From: Zoogloea sp. 1C4 | GTDB lineage: Bacteria > Pseudomonadota > Gammaproteobacteria > Burkholderiales > Rhodocyclaceae | Length of the DNA: 64,000 nucleotides | Reading direction: 5' to 3' | Assembly (NCBI RefSeq): GCF_009469605.1 | Contig: NZ_SSXU01000002.1 | Coordinates: 1-64,000, forward strand | Shown here: positions 8,361 through 18,712 of the stretch, piece after piece | Layout of the letters: each line of letters begins with the position of its first letter | Numbering within the stretch: the stretch's first letter is position 1 | Position numbers and translations under genes: made by a program | Notes under the pieces: generated by a model | Seen by the model: only the letters and a program-made list of their open reading frames with translations | The model's database searches: none | What the model was told of the DNA's origin: nothing

Positions 8361-8726
8361 ATGGCCAAGACCGTACTCACCGTTGATGATTCTGCCTCCA
8401 TCCGGCAGATGGTGTCCTTCACCCTTAAAAGCGCCGGCTACGAGGTCGTCGAGGCTGTCGATGGCATGGATGGCCTTGACAAGGCCAAGTCCCGCGCCTG
8501 CAACCTGGTCCTCACCGACCAGAACATGCCGCGCATGGACGGCCTGTCCCTCATCAAGTCGCTGCGGGCGATGCCCCAGTACCGCACGGTGCCGATCCTG
8601 ATGCTGACGACCGAATCGTCCGACGCCATGAAGTCCCAGGGCCGCGCCGCCGGCGCGACCGGCTGGCTGGTCAAGCCCTTCGACCCGCAGAAGCTCATCG
8701 AGGTGGTCAAGAAGGTGATCGGCTAA
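8361..8726 (+). CDS. cheY: response regulator CheY, first copy
   Basis: A 121-residue stand-alone receiver. VDD near the N-terminus, the phospho-acceptor aspartate in LVLTDQNMPRMDG, the TTE switch region and KPF are all present. ATG 8361 is preferred to ATG 8355 because TAGGAA at 8349-8354 is correctly spaced only for the former. It sits between the short receptor and cheA. Its sequence (TDQNMPRMDG) differs from the enteric-type CheY at 26.5 kb, so it may be a phosphate sink or serve CheA1 specifically. Confidence 0.93.
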   Translation: MAKTVLTVDDSASIRQMVSFTLKSAGYEVVEAVDGMDGLDKAKSRACNLVLTDQNMPRMDGLSLIKSLRAMPQYRTVPILMLTTESSDAMKSQGRAAGATGWLVKPFDPQKLIEVVKKVIG

Positions 8727-8761
8727 GCCGAGGCTGGCATTCGCGCGTCAGGGAGACAGGC

Positions 8762-11032
8762 ATGGCCATAGACATGAGCCAGTTCTACCAGGTGTTTTTC
8801 GAGGAAGCCGCCGAGCACCTGGCGAGTATGGAGGCGTTGCTGCTGGCGATCGACCCGGCCGCGCCCGACGAGGAGGAGGTTAACGCGCTTTTCCGCGCCG
8901 CCCACTCGATCAAGGGGTCGAGCGGCACCTTCGGCTTCCAGGACATGATGGAGGTCACCCACATCCTCGAGACCATGCTCGACCGGGTTCGCAAGGGCGA
9001 AGCCCCGCTCACCGACGACATGGTGGATGCCTCCCTGGTGGCGGGGGATGTGCTCAAGAACCTGCTTGCCGCCCACCGGGGCGAGGACGAGGCGGACCGG
9101 GAGGCGGCAGAGGCCATCTGTCATCGCCTGCAGGCCTTGTGCAACGCCCTCGACGCGCCCGCCGCCGTATCGTCGATCCCGGCACCCGAGCCCATTGCGC
9201 TGGGCGTGCCGGTCTGCGTCACCGGCTTCGATCTGTATTTCTCGCTGCTTGGCGCATCGCCCGAGGAGCGCCTGGGCAATCTCATCGAGGAGCTGGGCAG
9301 CTTCGGCGTGGTGGAGACGCTCGCCACGCCAACCGCCGACAATCCGGAATGTCACCTGCGGATCACCACCGAGGTCGGCGCCGACGTGCTCCGCGGGATC
9401 ATCGACTTTGTCGCCGACGGCGAGACCGTGCGCATCGAGCCCTTCGGCCAGCAGGACGCCGATGGACATGAGGCCTACGGCTTCTTCCACGACATGATCC
9501 AGCCGGCCGATGAGGCCTACGGCTTCTTTGACCCTCAGCCCGAACCCGATGGCTCGTCAGGCGGCGCGCCGGCGGTGTTTTCGGTCGATGGCGGTGAAGC
9601 CTACGGCTTCTTCACCGATCTTCCCGCCCAGTCCGACGCCCCGGCCGAACCCGAGCCCTATGGGCTGTTCACCGATCCCGAGCCTGCCGCTGCGCCGGCC
9701 GAGACAGCTTACGGTTTCTTCGATCCCCTGCCGCAGGCCGCTCCGGCGGTTGTGGCGGCTGCGCCCGAACCCGCTGCGGTCGTCGAGGCGCCGGCTCCGG
9801 TCGCTGCGCCCACCAAGAAGCCGCCGGCAGTGCGCGCGGCCGGTAGCGGTGACAGTGGCTCGATCCGCGTCAGCGTCGAGAAGGTGGACCAGATGATCAA
9901 CCTGGTGGGCGAACTGGTCATCACCCAGGCCATGCTCACCCAGGCGGCCAGCAACGTCGATCCGGTGATCTTCGAGCGCCTCATCAACGGGCTCGCCCAG
10001 CTGGAGCGCAACACCCGCGATCTGCAGGAATCCGTGATGTCGATCCGGATGATGCCGATCTCGGTGGTGTTCAGCCGCTTCCCGCGGGTGGTGCGCGATC
10101 TGTCCCAGAAGCTCGGCAAGCAGGTCGAGCTGAAGACGATCGGCGAGACCACCGAAATGGACAAGAGCCTCGTCGAACGCATCACCGACCCGCTCACCCA
10201 CCTTGTGCGCAACAGCCTCGACCACGGCCTCGAAACCCCCGAGAAGCGCCGCGCCGCCGGCAAGCCGGAAACCGGCACGATCACCCTGTCGGCCTACCAC
10301 CAGAGCGGCAACATCGTCATCGAGGTGGGTGACGACGGTGCCGGCCTCAACCGCGCCCGCATTCTCTCCAAGGCCAAGGAACGCGGCATGGCGGTGAGTG
10401 ACGCGATGAGCGACCAGGACGTCTGGCAGCTCATCATGGAGCCGGGCTTCTCGACCGCCGAGCAGGTCACCGAGGTGTCCGGCCGTGGCGTGGGCATGGA
10501 CGTGGTCAAGAAGAACATCTCGGCGATGGGCGGGCGGATCGAACTCGATTCGATGCCCGGCGTCGGCACCCGCATCACGGTGCGTCTACCGCTCACCCTG
10601 GCGATCCTTGACGGCATGAGCGTCGGCGTCGGCCCCGAGACCTACATCATCCCGCTGGGCTACGTGATGGAGTCGATGCAGCCGGAGCGCGGCATGATGA
10701 AGAGCGTCTCCGGTGTCGAGCGGCTGATCCAGGTGCGTGGCGAATACCTCCCGGTGATCTGCCTGCACGACGTGTTCCGCATCCAGGGCGCGATCACCGA
10801 CTGGTCGAAGGGGATCATGGTGGTGCTGGAGGCCGACGGACAGAGCGCGGCCCTGTTCATCGACCAGCTCGTCGGCCAGCACCAGGTGGTCATCAAGAGC
10901 CTGGAGGCCAACTACCGGCGGGTGCCGGGGGTGGCCGGGGCAACCATCATGGGCGACGGCCGCGTGGCGCTGATCCTCGACGTGCCGATGCTCGTCGGCA
11001 TGGCCCGGCGGGTGTTGCCGGCGGCGGCCTGA
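8762..11032 (+). CDS. cheA: chemotaxis histidine kinase CheA, first copy, with AYGFF repeats
   Basis: A 756-residue CheA. Domain order: P1/Hpt (about 1-105, phospho-accepting H48 in [10 protein letters not shown]), a P2-like segment (about 140-235), a linker with five (A/P)YG(F/L)F motifs between residues 237 and 321, a proline/alanine-rich spacer, P3 dimerisation (from about 365), the ATPase ([11 protein letters not shown]-box, VGDDGAGL and [10 protein letters not shown]-boxes), and the CheW-like P5. The kinase is intact. It phosphorylates CheY, CheV and CheB. An intrinsic terminator follows, but cheW is only about 130 bp away. Confidence 0.95.
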   Translation: MAIDMSQFYQVFFEEAAEHLASMEALLLAIDPAAPDEEEVNALFRAAHSIKGSSGTFGFQDMMEVTHILETMLDRVRKGEAPLTDDMVDASLVAGDVLKNLLAAHRGEDEADREAAEAICHRLQALCNALDAPAAVSSIPAPEPIALGVPVCVTGFDLYFSLLGASPEERLGNLIEELGSFGVVETLATPTADNPECHLRITTEVGADVLRGIIDFVADGETVRIEPFGQQDADGHEAYGFFHDMIQPADEAYGFFDPQPEPDGSSGGAPAVFSVDGGEAYGFFTDLPAQSDAPAEPEPYGLFTDPEPAAAPAETAYGFFDPLPQAAPAVVAAAPEPAAVVEAPAPVAAPTKKPPAVRAAGSGDSGSIRVSVEKVDQMINLVGELVITQAMLTQAASNVDPVIFERLINGLAQLERNTRDLQESVMSIRMMPISVVFSRFPRVVRDLSQKLGKQVELKTIGETTEMDKSLVERITDPLTHLVRNSLDHGLETPEKRRAAGKPETGTITLSAYHQSGNIVIEVGDDGAGLNRARILSKAKERGMAVSDAMSDQDVWQLIMEPGFSTAEQVTEVSGRGVGMDVVKKNISAMGGRIELDSMPGVGTRITVRLPLTLAILDGMSVGVGPETYIIPLGYVMESMQPERGMMKSVSGVERLIQVRGEYLPVICLHDVFRIQGAITDWSKGIMVVLEADGQSAALFIDQLVGQHQVVIKSLEANYRRVPGVAGATIMGDGRVALILDVPMLVGMARRVLPAAA

Positions 11033-11053
11033 GACAGTCCGTCGCGCGTTTCG

Positions 11054-11078
11054 AAGGCCGCCTCAGGGCGGCCTTTTT
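11054..11078 (+). terminator. intrinsic terminator after cheA1
   Basis: AAGGCCGCC (11054-11062) pairs with GGCGGCCTT (11067-11075) around TCAG and runs into TTTTT. It would reduce read-through into cheW, so cheW probably has an extra promoter or this is a partial attenuator. Confidence 0.85.
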
Positions 11079-11160
11079 CATGCTGGGCGACTGTCTCGAG
11101 ACGCCTTCAGAAACATGGGGGGCTGCCGTAAAAGCCTCTATCGCCAACGAGGAGCATCCC

Positions 11161-11664
11161 ATGTTGCAGGCAACTCAAACCGCTGCCGCCCTGGAGTCGG
11201 AAGGATCCGGCTTCGCCCAGGAGCTGCTGACCTTCACGCTGGGCGCCGAGGAGTACGCGATCGATATCCTGAAGGTCCAGGAGATCCGCGGCTACGACGC
11301 CGTCACCTCGATCGCCAACGCCCCCGCGTTCATCAAGGGGGTGATCAACCTGCGCGGCACCATCGTGCCGATCGTCGATCTGCGCATCAAGTTCGCCGTC
11401 GGCGTCGTCGAATACACCCCCTTCACTGTCGTGATCATCCTCAACATCGGCGGCCGCGTGGTCGGGATGGTGGTGGATGCCGTGTCGGACGTCATTGCGC
11501 TCCAGCCCGAGCAGATCCGCCCGGCGCCGGATTTCGCCTCGTCGGTCGACACCGCCTACATCATGGGCCTGGGCGCCCTGGGCGAGCGGATGCTGATCGT
11601 CGTCGACATCGAGCGCCTGATGCTCTCCAGCGAGATGGCGCTGGTTGACGAAGTGGCGCAGTAG
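11161..11664 (+). CDS. cheW: chemotaxis coupling protein CheW
   Basis: A 167-residue single-domain CheW that bridges receptors to CheA ([47 protein letters not shown] blocks). GAGGAG 6 nt before ATG 11161 fixes the start, excluding an upstream in-frame codon at 11080. It is the only stand-alone cheW in the window; the second CheA must share it or use the CheV proteins. Confidence 0.96.
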   Translation: MLQATQTAAALESEGSGFAQELLTFTLGAEEYAIDILKVQEIRGYDAVTSIANAPAFIKGVINLRGTIVPIVDLRIKFAVGVVEYTPFTVVIILNIGGRVVGMVVDAVSDVIALQPEQIRPAPDFASSVDTAYIMGLGALGERMLIVVDIERLMLSSEMALVDEVAQ

Positions 11665-11706
11665 GCCTGCCTCCGCCGACCCCAACACAAGCTGAGAGTG
11701 ACTGTC

Positions 11707-14700
11707 ATGAGTGGAATTCTTTCGCCGGCCATTGGCGTGATGAACCGGCTGTCCGTGCAGGGCAAGCTGGCCCTGCTGGGGATCATCGGCATGGTGCCGG
11801 TGATCGTGCTGGCCTACCTGCTGCTCGACCGCATCCAGGGCGAGGTGGCGTTTACCCGCCTCGAGACCCGGACCGTGCCGATTGTGATGCCGGCGCGTCA
11901 GCTGCTTCAGGCGGCGCAGGCGCACCGGGGTGTGTCGCAGGCGGTCATCGGTGGCAATACGGCTCAGGCCGGCCGGCTGACCGAACTCGAAGCCAAGGTT
12001 GATGCGGCCCTCAAGGCGGGGGATGCGGCGGGCGCCGAACAACGTGCTGCCGAGCTCGCCACCGACGCCACCTGGCGCGGGCTGGCAAAGGATTGGGCCG
12101 ATGTGAAGGCGCGTGCCGTGACTGTTTCCGGGCCGGAGAGCTTCCGCCTGCATACCGAATACATCAACCGGGTGCGCGACTACATCACGCGGGTGGCCGA
12201 CGCGACCAACGCGACGCTCGATCCGGAGCTGGAAACCTACTACCTCATGGACATGTTCACCGCGCGCCTGCCCGGGCTCGCGGAGGATGCGGGCGCCACG
12301 CGGGCGATTGGCACCGGCATCGCATCGCGCCAGAAGATCGTGGAGAGCGAGCGGGTTGATCTGGGGGTGCTGATGCAGCGCATCGCCGATGCGCGCAGTG
12401 GCGTGGACGCGGCGGTGCAGAAGGCAGGCAGCAAGGACGCCGGCCTGCAGACGCTCCTGGCCGGGCCGGGCAAGACGCTGGCCTCCGAGATGCAGGGCTT
12501 CACCGAACTGGTGAATGGCAGCGTGCTTAAGGCCGCCGAGATCAACATCGCACCGAACCGGGTTTTCGAGACCGGAACCCGGGCGGTGGATAGCGCCTAC
12601 GCCCTGTTCGACATCGCCGCTGCGGAGTTTGACCGTCGCCTGGCGGAACGCCTGACGCGCCTCGAGCAGCTGCGCATGCTGGTCATCGCGGTGATCGTCG
12701 TCTGTCTGCTGGTGGCGGGTTATCTCTTCCTCGGCTTCCGCCGCACGATGCTCACCTCCATCAGCGAGATCCAGTCCGGCCTTGGCCGGATGAGCGCGGG
12801 CAAGCTGGATGAGTCGCTGGTCGTGTGTTCGAGCGACGCCTTCGGCGAGATCGCCGGCGCCCTCAACGGAATGCAGACCAGCCTGAAGGCCAAGATCGCT
12901 GCCGACCACGAAGTGTCAGCCGCCAACCTGCGGGTGCGCAACGCCCTCGACAAGGCCTCGACCAACATCATGCTGGCCGACAACGATGGTCAGATCGTCT
13001 ATTGCAACGAAGCCGTGCTGAGCATGCTGCGTCAGGCCGAATCGGACATCCGCAAGGAGCTGCCCGCATTCAGCGTCGAAGGGCTGGTGGGACGCAACTT
13101 CGATGCCTTCCACAAGAACCCGGCGCATCAGCGCAACGTGCTCGGCCGGCTCACCGGCGAGCATCGTGCCCAGGTAAAGATCGGCGGCCGGACCTTCAGC
13201 CTCATTGCCAACCCGGTGTTCAATGCTCAGGGTGAGCGTCTTGGATCGGTGGTCGAGTGGGGCGACCGGACCAGTGAAGTGCGTATCGAAGAGGAAATGG
13301 CCGACCTGATGGCGGCTGCGGTTGCGGGCAACTTCGCCCGCCGGCTGTCCCTCGAGGGCAAGACCGGTTTCTTCGCGACACTCGCCGACGGCATGAACAA
13401 CCTGATGGGCATCGTGGCGACTAATCTCGACGACATCGCCCGGGTGCTCAATGCCATTGCCCGGGGCGATCTGACCGAGAAGATCACCGCCGACTACGGC
13501 GGCACCTTTGGCCAGCTGAAGGACGACACCAACACCACGGTCGAGCGCCTGCGCGAGGTGGTCGGTCAGATCAAGGACGCGTCCGAATCCATCAACACCG
13601 CGGCCCAGGAAATCGCCGCTGGCAACGCCGACCTGTCGGCGCGCACCGAAGAGCAGGCCAGCAGCCTCGAAGAAACCGCCAGCTCGATGGAGCAGCTCAA
13701 CGCCACCGTCAAGCAGAACGCCGAGAACGCCCGCCAGGCCCGCAACCTCGCCAGCTCCAGCAACGAGGTGGCGGAGCAGGGCGGGGCGATGGTCAATCGG
13801 GTGGTCGAGACCATGGGCTCGATCCAGGACAGCGCGAAGAAGATCGCCGACATCATCGGCGTGATCGACTCGATCGCCTTCCAGACCAACATCCTGGCGC
13901 TCAACGCGGCGGTCGAGGCCGCCCGCGCCGGCGAGCAGGGCCGCGGCTTTGCGGTGGTGGCGAGCGAGGTGCGAAGCCTCGCCCAGCGCAGCGCCCAGGC
14001 CGCCCGCGAGATCAAGGCGCTCATCGCCGACAGCGTGGACAAGGTGGAGGACGGCGCCAGGCTGGTGAACGAAGCCGGCCAGACGATGGAAGACGTCGTC
14101 ACCAACTTCCAGCGCCTGTCCGCCCTGGTTACCGAGATCGCCGACGCCAGCCAGGAACAGAGCGGCGGCATCGAGCAGGTGACCCAGGCCGTCGGCCAGA
14201 TGGACGAAGTGACCCAGCAGAACGCCGCGCTGGTGGAAGAGGCCGCCGCCGCTGCCGAGAGCCTGCAGGAGCAGTCCATGTCCCTGGTGCGCTCGGTGGC
14301 CCATTTTCAGCTCAAGGGCAACTCGGCCCAGGAGCAGCGTGCGCCCACTGCCCTCGACTTCGACGGCGTGATCCAGGCTCACATGGGCTGGAAGCAGAAA
14401 TTGCGGGATTTCATCTCCGGGAGCGGGGAGAACCTCGACCCGGCCGTCGTCTCCCGGGACGACAAGTGCGTGCTGGGCTGCTGGATCCACGGCGAAGGCC
14501 AGCGCTACGCCAGGGAATCCGGCTTCGCCCGCCTCACCAAATCCCATGCCGATTTTCACCGCTGTGCGGGTGACGTCGTCCGCGCCCAGCTGGCCGGTGA
14601 CGAGGCGGGGGCCAAGCGCCTGCTGCTGAACGACTTCTCGGTGCTCTCCGACGAGACCATCCAGGAGATCCGCCGGATGAAGGCCTTGCATGGCCAGCAG

Positions 14701-14850
14701 GCGCCCGTGCCGGTCGCGCCGAAGCCGGTCACGGCCCAGGTCGCCGCCCTGCCGCTGCGCAGCGCCAAGGGGGGGCGGGTTGGAACACCGCTGCCGAAAG
14801 TCCGGCAGCAGGCCGCCAATCTGGCGGAAAGCGAGTGGGAAGAGTTCTGA
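11707..14850 (+). CDS. chemoreceptor with PAS, zinc-binding CZB domain and EWEEF tail
   Basis: About 1047 residues. Two membrane helices (about 18-40 and 322-344) flank a large helical periplasmic sensor. HAMP, a PAS domain (about 410-530), a second HAMP-like stretch and the signalling hairpin follow. After it lies a CZB-like domain (about 885-970) with candidate zinc ligands H in AHMGWKQ, C in KCVLGCWIHG and the H residues of SHADFHR. The last residues EWEEF resemble the NWETF pentapeptide that tethers CheR/CheB. ATG 11707 is chosen (GAGAG at 11694-11698). Its signalling region is nearly identical in DNA to that of the next receptor. Confidence 0.93.
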   Translation: MSGILSPAIGVMNRLSVQGKLALLGIIGMVPVIVLAYLLLDRIQGEVAFTRLETRTVPIVMPARQLLQAAQAHRGVSQAVIGGNTAQAGRLTELEAKVDAALKAGDAAGAEQRAAELATDATWRGLAKDWADVKARAVTVSGPESFRLHTEYINRVRDYITRVADATNATLDPELETYYLMDMFTARLPGLAEDAGATRAIGTGIASRQKIVESERVDLGVLMQRIADARSGVDAAVQKAGSKDAGLQTLLAGPGKTLASEMQGFTELVNGSVLKAAEINIAPNRVFETGTRAVDSAYALFDIAAAEFDRRLAERLTRLEQLRMLVIAVIVVCLLVAGYLFLGFRRTMLTSISEIQSGLGRMSAGKLDESLVVCSSDAFGEIAGALNGMQTSLKAKIAADHEVSAANLRVRNALDKASTNIMLADNDGQIVYCNEAVLSMLRQAESDIRKELPAFSVEGLVGRNFDAFHKNPAHQRNVLGRLTGEHRAQVKIGGRTFSLIANPVFNAQGERLGSVVEWGDRTSEVRIEEEMADLMAAAVAGNFARRLSLEGKTGFFATLADGMNNLMGIVATNLDDIARVLNAIARGDLTEKITADYGGTFGQLKDDTNTTVERLREVVGQIKDASESINTAAQEIAAGNADLSARTEEQASSLEETASSMEQLNATVKQNAENARQARNLASSSNEVAEQGGAMVNRVVETMGSIQDSAKKIADIIGVIDSIAFQTNILALNAAVEAARAGEQGRGFAVVASEVRSLAQRSAQAAREIKALIADSVDKVEDGARLVNEAGQTMEDVVTNFQRLSALVTEIADASQEQSGGIEQVTQAVGQMDEVTQQNAALVEEAAAAAESLQEQSMSLVRSVAHFQLKGNSAQEQRAPTALDFDGVIQAHMGWKQKLRDFISGSGENLDPAVVSRDDKCVLGCWIHGEGQRYARESGFARLTKSHADFHRCAGDVVRAQLAGDEAGAKRLLLNDFSVLSDETIQEIRRMKALHGQQAPVPVAPKPVTAQVAALPLRSAKGGRVGTPLPKVRQQAANLAESEWEEF
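13440..14270 (+). repeat. direct repeat, copy 1: receptor signalling domain
   Basis: About 830 bp encoding the signalling hairpin are nearly identical to 16746-17576, about 3.3 kb downstream. Uninterrupted identity reaches at least 65 bp around 13850-13914. The flanking sensor and tail segments are not similar, so the similarity is confined to the module. Confidence 0.85.
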
Positions 14851-14909
14851 GCTGCAAATCCGTTTGAGGTCTGACACATAGGGTCGGTCTGGTACAGAAG
14901 GAACAAGAA

Positions 14910-17786
14910 ATGAAAATCAACATGCCTGTCACCCAGCATGAGGTGGAGCTGTCCGAGAACTCGCTGATCGTGTCGAAGACCGATCTGAAGGGGCAGATCA
15001 CCTACATCAACCGGGATTTCATCGAGATCAGCGGCTTCACCGAGAGCGAACTGCTCGGCCGGCCGCACAACATCGTCCGACACCCGGACATGCCGGTGGA
15101 AGCCTTCGCGGACATGTGGGTCGCCCTCAAGGAACACCGGCCGTGGGTGGGCCTGGTGAAGAACCGCTGCAAGAACGGCGACCATTACTGGGTCGAGGCC
15201 CATGCCGCGCCGATCGTCGAAAACGGCCAGACCATCGGCTACATGTCGGTGCGCCGCAAGGCCTCCCGCGACCAGATCCAGGCGGCCGAGGCGGCCTATG
15301 CCCTGTTCCGCGAGGGTAAGGCCGGCGGGATGAAGATCCGCGATGGCCGCGTCGTTCGTGACGGGGTGTTCGGGCCGGTGAAGCATCTCCTGTCGAGCAT
15401 GAAGGTGCGCAGCGCGATCATGATGTCCATGACGCTGATGACGATCATCGTCGTGGCCCAGGGTTACATCGGGATGGCCAAGCTCTCGGAAGCCGATGAG
15501 GCCATCAGCCAGACTTACGAGCGGCGTCTGAAGCCTGCCATCGATATTGCGCGGGTCGAGAATGCCATCGCCGAATCCCGCTCGCAGATCCTGCTGGGCC
15601 TTGTCCATGCGCCGGACAATCCGGCCAGCAAGACGCTGAACCATACCCTCGACGGGCACCTGACGGCGCTCGACAAGTCGATGGCCGAGGCGGCCGCGCT
15701 GTGGAACGTCTATGGCGACGAGAACTACGCCCGCACGGCGGAGCTCAAGGGGCTGCTCGCCAAGTTTGGCGAAGCCCGTCAGGGGCTGATCGCCAAGGGT
15801 CTGACCCCCGCCCGTGAGGCGCTTGCCGCCGGTCGGTTCGACGACGCCAACCGCATCGTCGCCACAGAGCTGGCGGCCCACTTCGACGCGGCCCGTGTCG
15901 CGGCCCGGGGTGTTCAGGAGTACATGCTCACCCGCGCCGACCAGCAACGTCAGGAGGCCATCGCCCAGTACCAGAAGACGCTTTACCTGACGATTGCCGG
16001 TGTGGTGCTGTCGGTGCTGTTTGCGCTGGTGCTGGTGTGGTGGCTGGTCCGCCGGATCGTCGGTCCGCTCAGGAGCGCGGTCGGTGTGTTCCAGCAGATC
16101 GCCCAGGGCAACTTCCAGTCGGCGGTCGAAACCGGCCGCCGGGACGAAATCGGCCAGGTGCTCGATGGACTCGAATCCATGCAGGTGCGCCTGGGTTACG
16201 ACGTGGCGGAGGCCAAGATCGTCTCTGACGCGATGGCCCAGATCAAGGTGGGCCTGGATACGGTGGAAACCAACGTCCGGATCGCCGATGTGCATGGTCG
16301 CGTGCTGTACGCCAACCCGGCCCTGCTCAAGACCATCGCCGGGATCGAGGATCGCATCCGCGAATACGCCCCGGGCTTCAGCGCGAGCAGTTTCGTGGGG
16401 AGCAGCATCGGGGGGCTTTACCCCGATCCTGATGCGGCGCTGCGCCGTCTTGCCGGCTTGACCGAGACCGCCCGCACCCAGATGGTAATTGGCGGCCGGA
16501 CCTTCGACGTGGTGACCAGCCCGGTCTTCAGCGAAACCGGCGAACGCCTCGGTTCGGCGGGCGAATGGCGTGACCGCACCGATGAACTGGCCGCCGAGCG
16601 CGAAGTGCAGGCCATCGTGTCGGCCGCTGCCGACGGCGACTTCTCGGCGCGGCTCGAAAGCACCGGCAAGACCGGCTTCTTCCTCGATCTGTCGAATGGA
16701 CTCAACCGCCTGATGGAAGGCGTGGCAGCGAGCCTCGGCGACCTGGGTCGCGTGATGAACGCCATCGCCCGGGGTGACCTGACCGAGAAGATCGATGCGG
16801 ATTACAGCGGGACCTTCGGCCAGCTGAAGGACGACACCAACACCACCGTCGAGCGCCTGCGTGAGGTGGTCAGCCAGATCAAGGAAGCGGCCGAATCCAT
16901 CAACACCGCGGCCCAGGAGATCGCGGCCGGCAACTCCGATCTGTCGGCCCGTACCGAAGAGCAGGCCAGCAGCCTCGAAGAAACCGCCAGCTCGATGGAG
17001 CAGCTCAACGCCACCGTCAAGCAGAACGCTGACAACGCCCGTCAGGCCCGCGAGCTGGCCAGCTCCAGCAACGAGGTGGCCGAGCAGGGCGGCGAGATGG
17101 TCAATCGTGTCGTCGGCACGATGGGCTCGATCCAGGAAAGCTCCAAGAAGATCGCCGACATCATCGGCGTGATCGACTCGATCGCCTTCCAGACCAACAT
17201 CCTGGCGCTCAACGCGGCGGTGGAAGCCGCCCGCGCCGGCGAGCAGGGCCGCGGCTTTGCGGTGGTGGCGAGCGAAGTGCGCAGCCTTGCCCAGCGCAGC
17301 GCCCAGGCCGCCCGGGAGATCAAGGCGCTCATCGCCGACAGCGTGGACAAGGTGGAAGACGGCGCCAAGCTGGTGAACGAAGCTGGCCAGACCATGGAAG
17401 AGGTGGTGGCCAACTTCCAGCGCCTGTCGGTGCTGGTGACCGACATCTCCGAGGCCAGCCAGGAGCAGAGCGGCGGCATCGAGCAGGTGACCCAGGCCGT
17501 CGGCCAGATGGACGAAGTGACCCAGCAGAACGCCGCGCTGGTGGAAGAAGCCGCAGCAGCAGCGGAGAGCCTGGAGGACCAGGCCCGCACGCTGGTCCGC
17601 GCCGTCTCGATGTTCCGCCTGAGCGCGGCTGGCGCGCCTTCCGCCGTCGTGCCGGACAACGTCGCCCGCCTGCCCGAGCGCCCCGCACGGCCGGCGCCGA
17701 AGGCGGTGGTTGCGCCGGTGTCGAAGGTGCGCAAGGCGAGCGTCGCCGTTGGCGGTGACATGGATGACGAGTGGGAAGAATTCTGA
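14910..17786 (+). CDS. Aer-like PAS chemoreceptor with EWEEF tail
   Basis: A 958-residue receptor. An N-terminal cytoplasmic PAS domain (about 1-125, [21 protein letters not shown] ... NIVRHPDMP) is of the Aer energy-taxis type. Two membrane helices (about 169-190 and 358-380) flank a helical periplasmic domain. HAMP, a second PAS (about 440-565) and the signalling hairpin follow. It ends DEWEEF, a CheR/CheB-binding-like tail, with cheR starting 11 bp later. It plausibly senses redox or electron transport, but the flavin-binding residues were not verified. Confidence 0.93.
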   Translation: MKINMPVTQHEVELSENSLIVSKTDLKGQITYINRDFIEISGFTESELLGRPHNIVRHPDMPVEAFADMWVALKEHRPWVGLVKNRCKNGDHYWVEAHAAPIVENGQTIGYMSVRRKASRDQIQAAEAAYALFREGKAGGMKIRDGRVVRDGVFGPVKHLLSSMKVRSAIMMSMTLMTIIVVAQGYIGMAKLSEADEAISQTYERRLKPAIDIARVENAIAESRSQILLGLVHAPDNPASKTLNHTLDGHLTALDKSMAEAAALWNVYGDENYARTAELKGLLAKFGEARQGLIAKGLTPAREALAAGRFDDANRIVATELAAHFDAARVAARGVQEYMLTRADQQRQEAIAQYQKTLYLTIAGVVLSVLFALVLVWWLVRRIVGPLRSAVGVFQQIAQGNFQSAVETGRRDEIGQVLDGLESMQVRLGYDVAEAKIVSDAMAQIKVGLDTVETNVRIADVHGRVLYANPALLKTIAGIEDRIREYAPGFSASSFVGSSIGGLYPDPDAALRRLAGLTETARTQMVIGGRTFDVVTSPVFSETGERLGSAGEWRDRTDELAAEREVQAIVSAAADGDFSARLESTGKTGFFLDLSNGLNRLMEGVAASLGDLGRVMNAIARGDLTEKIDADYSGTFGQLKDDTNTTVERLREVVSQIKEAAESINTAAQEIAAGNSDLSARTEEQASSLEETASSMEQLNATVKQNADNARQARELASSSNEVAEQGGEMVNRVVGTMGSIQESSKKIADIIGVIDSIAFQTNILALNAAVEAARAGEQGRGFAVVASEVRSLAQRSAQAAREIKALIADSVDKVEDGAKLVNEAGQTMEEVVANFQRLSVLVTDISEASQEQSGGIEQVTQAVGQMDEVTQQNAALVEEAAAAAESLEDQARTLVRAVSMFRLSAAGAPSAVVPDNVARLPERPARPAPKAVVAPVSKVRKASVAVGGDMDDEWEEF
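16746..17576 (+). repeat. direct repeat, copy 2: receptor signalling domain
   Basis: Partner of the repeat at 13440-14270. Both copies are in the same orientation and frame, so unequal recombination would yield one in-frame chimeric receptor and delete about 3.3 kb. Confidence 0.85.
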
Positions 17787-17797
17787 AGAGCCCGGCA

Positions 17798-18712
17798 ATG
17801 ACTGAAAAACTCACAGCACGCCGGCCCCTGTCGGCAAGCACGGCCCCACGGCCTGCACCCCGCCCGGTTTCCACGGGCGTGGCCCAACCGGATCGGGAGT
17901 TCGCCTTCTCCCCCGCAGACTTCGAACGGGTCCGCGCGCTGATCTACAAGCACGCGGGCATCTCCCTGTCGCCGGTCAAGCAGGACATGGTCTATAGCCG
18001 GCTGGCCCGGCGCCTGCGGGCGCGGGGCGACCGGACCTTCGCCGAATACCTCGACCGGGCCGAGCGGGAGCCGGACGAATGGGAAACCTTCGTCAATAGC
18101 CTCACCACCAACCTGACCTCGTTCTTCCGCGAGGCTCATCACTTCGACATCCTCGCCGAGCGCCTGAAGAAGCACGCTGGCCGTGGCCCGGTGCGGATCT
18201 GGTGCAGCGCGGCATCCACCGGCGAGGAACCCTACAGTCTGGCGATCACGGCCTGCGAAGCCTTCAACACGATGACGCCGCCGGTGCAGATCGTCGCCAC
18301 CGACATCGACACCAACGTGCTCGCCACCGCCGGGAAGGGCGTGTATGGCCTCGACCGGGTCGATCGCCTGTCGCGGGAGCGGATGCAGCGCTTCTTCCTC
18401 AAGGGCACCGGCACCCAGGCCGGGCTGGCGCGGGTGCGGCCCGAGCTGCAGCGGCTGATCGAATTCAAGCGCATCAACCTGCTTGATACCCACTGGGCGC
18501 TGCAGGGGCCTTTCGATTACATGTTCTGCCGGAACGTGATGATCTATTTCGACAAGCCGACCCAGCACACCATCCTCAAGCGCTTCGTGCCCCTGCTCAA
18601 GTCGGACGGCCTGTTGTTTGCCGGCCACTCCGAAAGCTTCCTGCACGCCGCCGATCTATTCCGGTCGCTCGGTCGGACGGTCTACGAAAGGACGGATGCC
18701 CGTGACCGATGA
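17798..18712 (+). CDS. cheR: chemotaxis protein methyltransferase CheR
   Basis: A 304-residue SAM-dependent enzyme that methylates receptor glutamates. N-terminal helical domain, then the methyltransferase fold with the SAM-binding STGEEPYS motif and the FCRNVMIYF block. An N-terminal extension of about 35 proline-rich residues precedes the core. ATG 17798 is chosen (GAAGAG upstream) over GTG 17771, which lies inside the previous gene. The EWEEF tails of the two upstream receptors are the likely docking site. Its end overlaps cheD by 17 bp. Confidence 0.95.
   Translation: MTEKLTARRPLSASTAPRPAPRPVSTGVAQPDREFAFSPADFERVRALIYKHAGISLSPVKQDMVYSRLARRLRARGDRTFAEYLDRAEREPDEWETFVNSLTTNLTSFFREAHHFDILAERLKKHAGRGPVRIWCSAASTGEEPYSLAITACEAFNTMTPPVQIVATDIDTNVLATAGKGVYGLDRVDRLSRERMQRFFLKGTGTQAGLARVRPELQRLIEFKRINLLDTHWALQGPFDYMFCRNVMIYFDKPTQHTILKRFVPLLKSDGLLFAGHSESFLHAADLFRSLGRTVYERTDARDR

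Noticed and set aside
14556-17798. A 1080-residue minus-strand open frame opposite the second large receptor
   Set aside because: Composition is that of a GC-rich shadow, while the plus strand encodes a clear PAS/HAMP/receptor protein.
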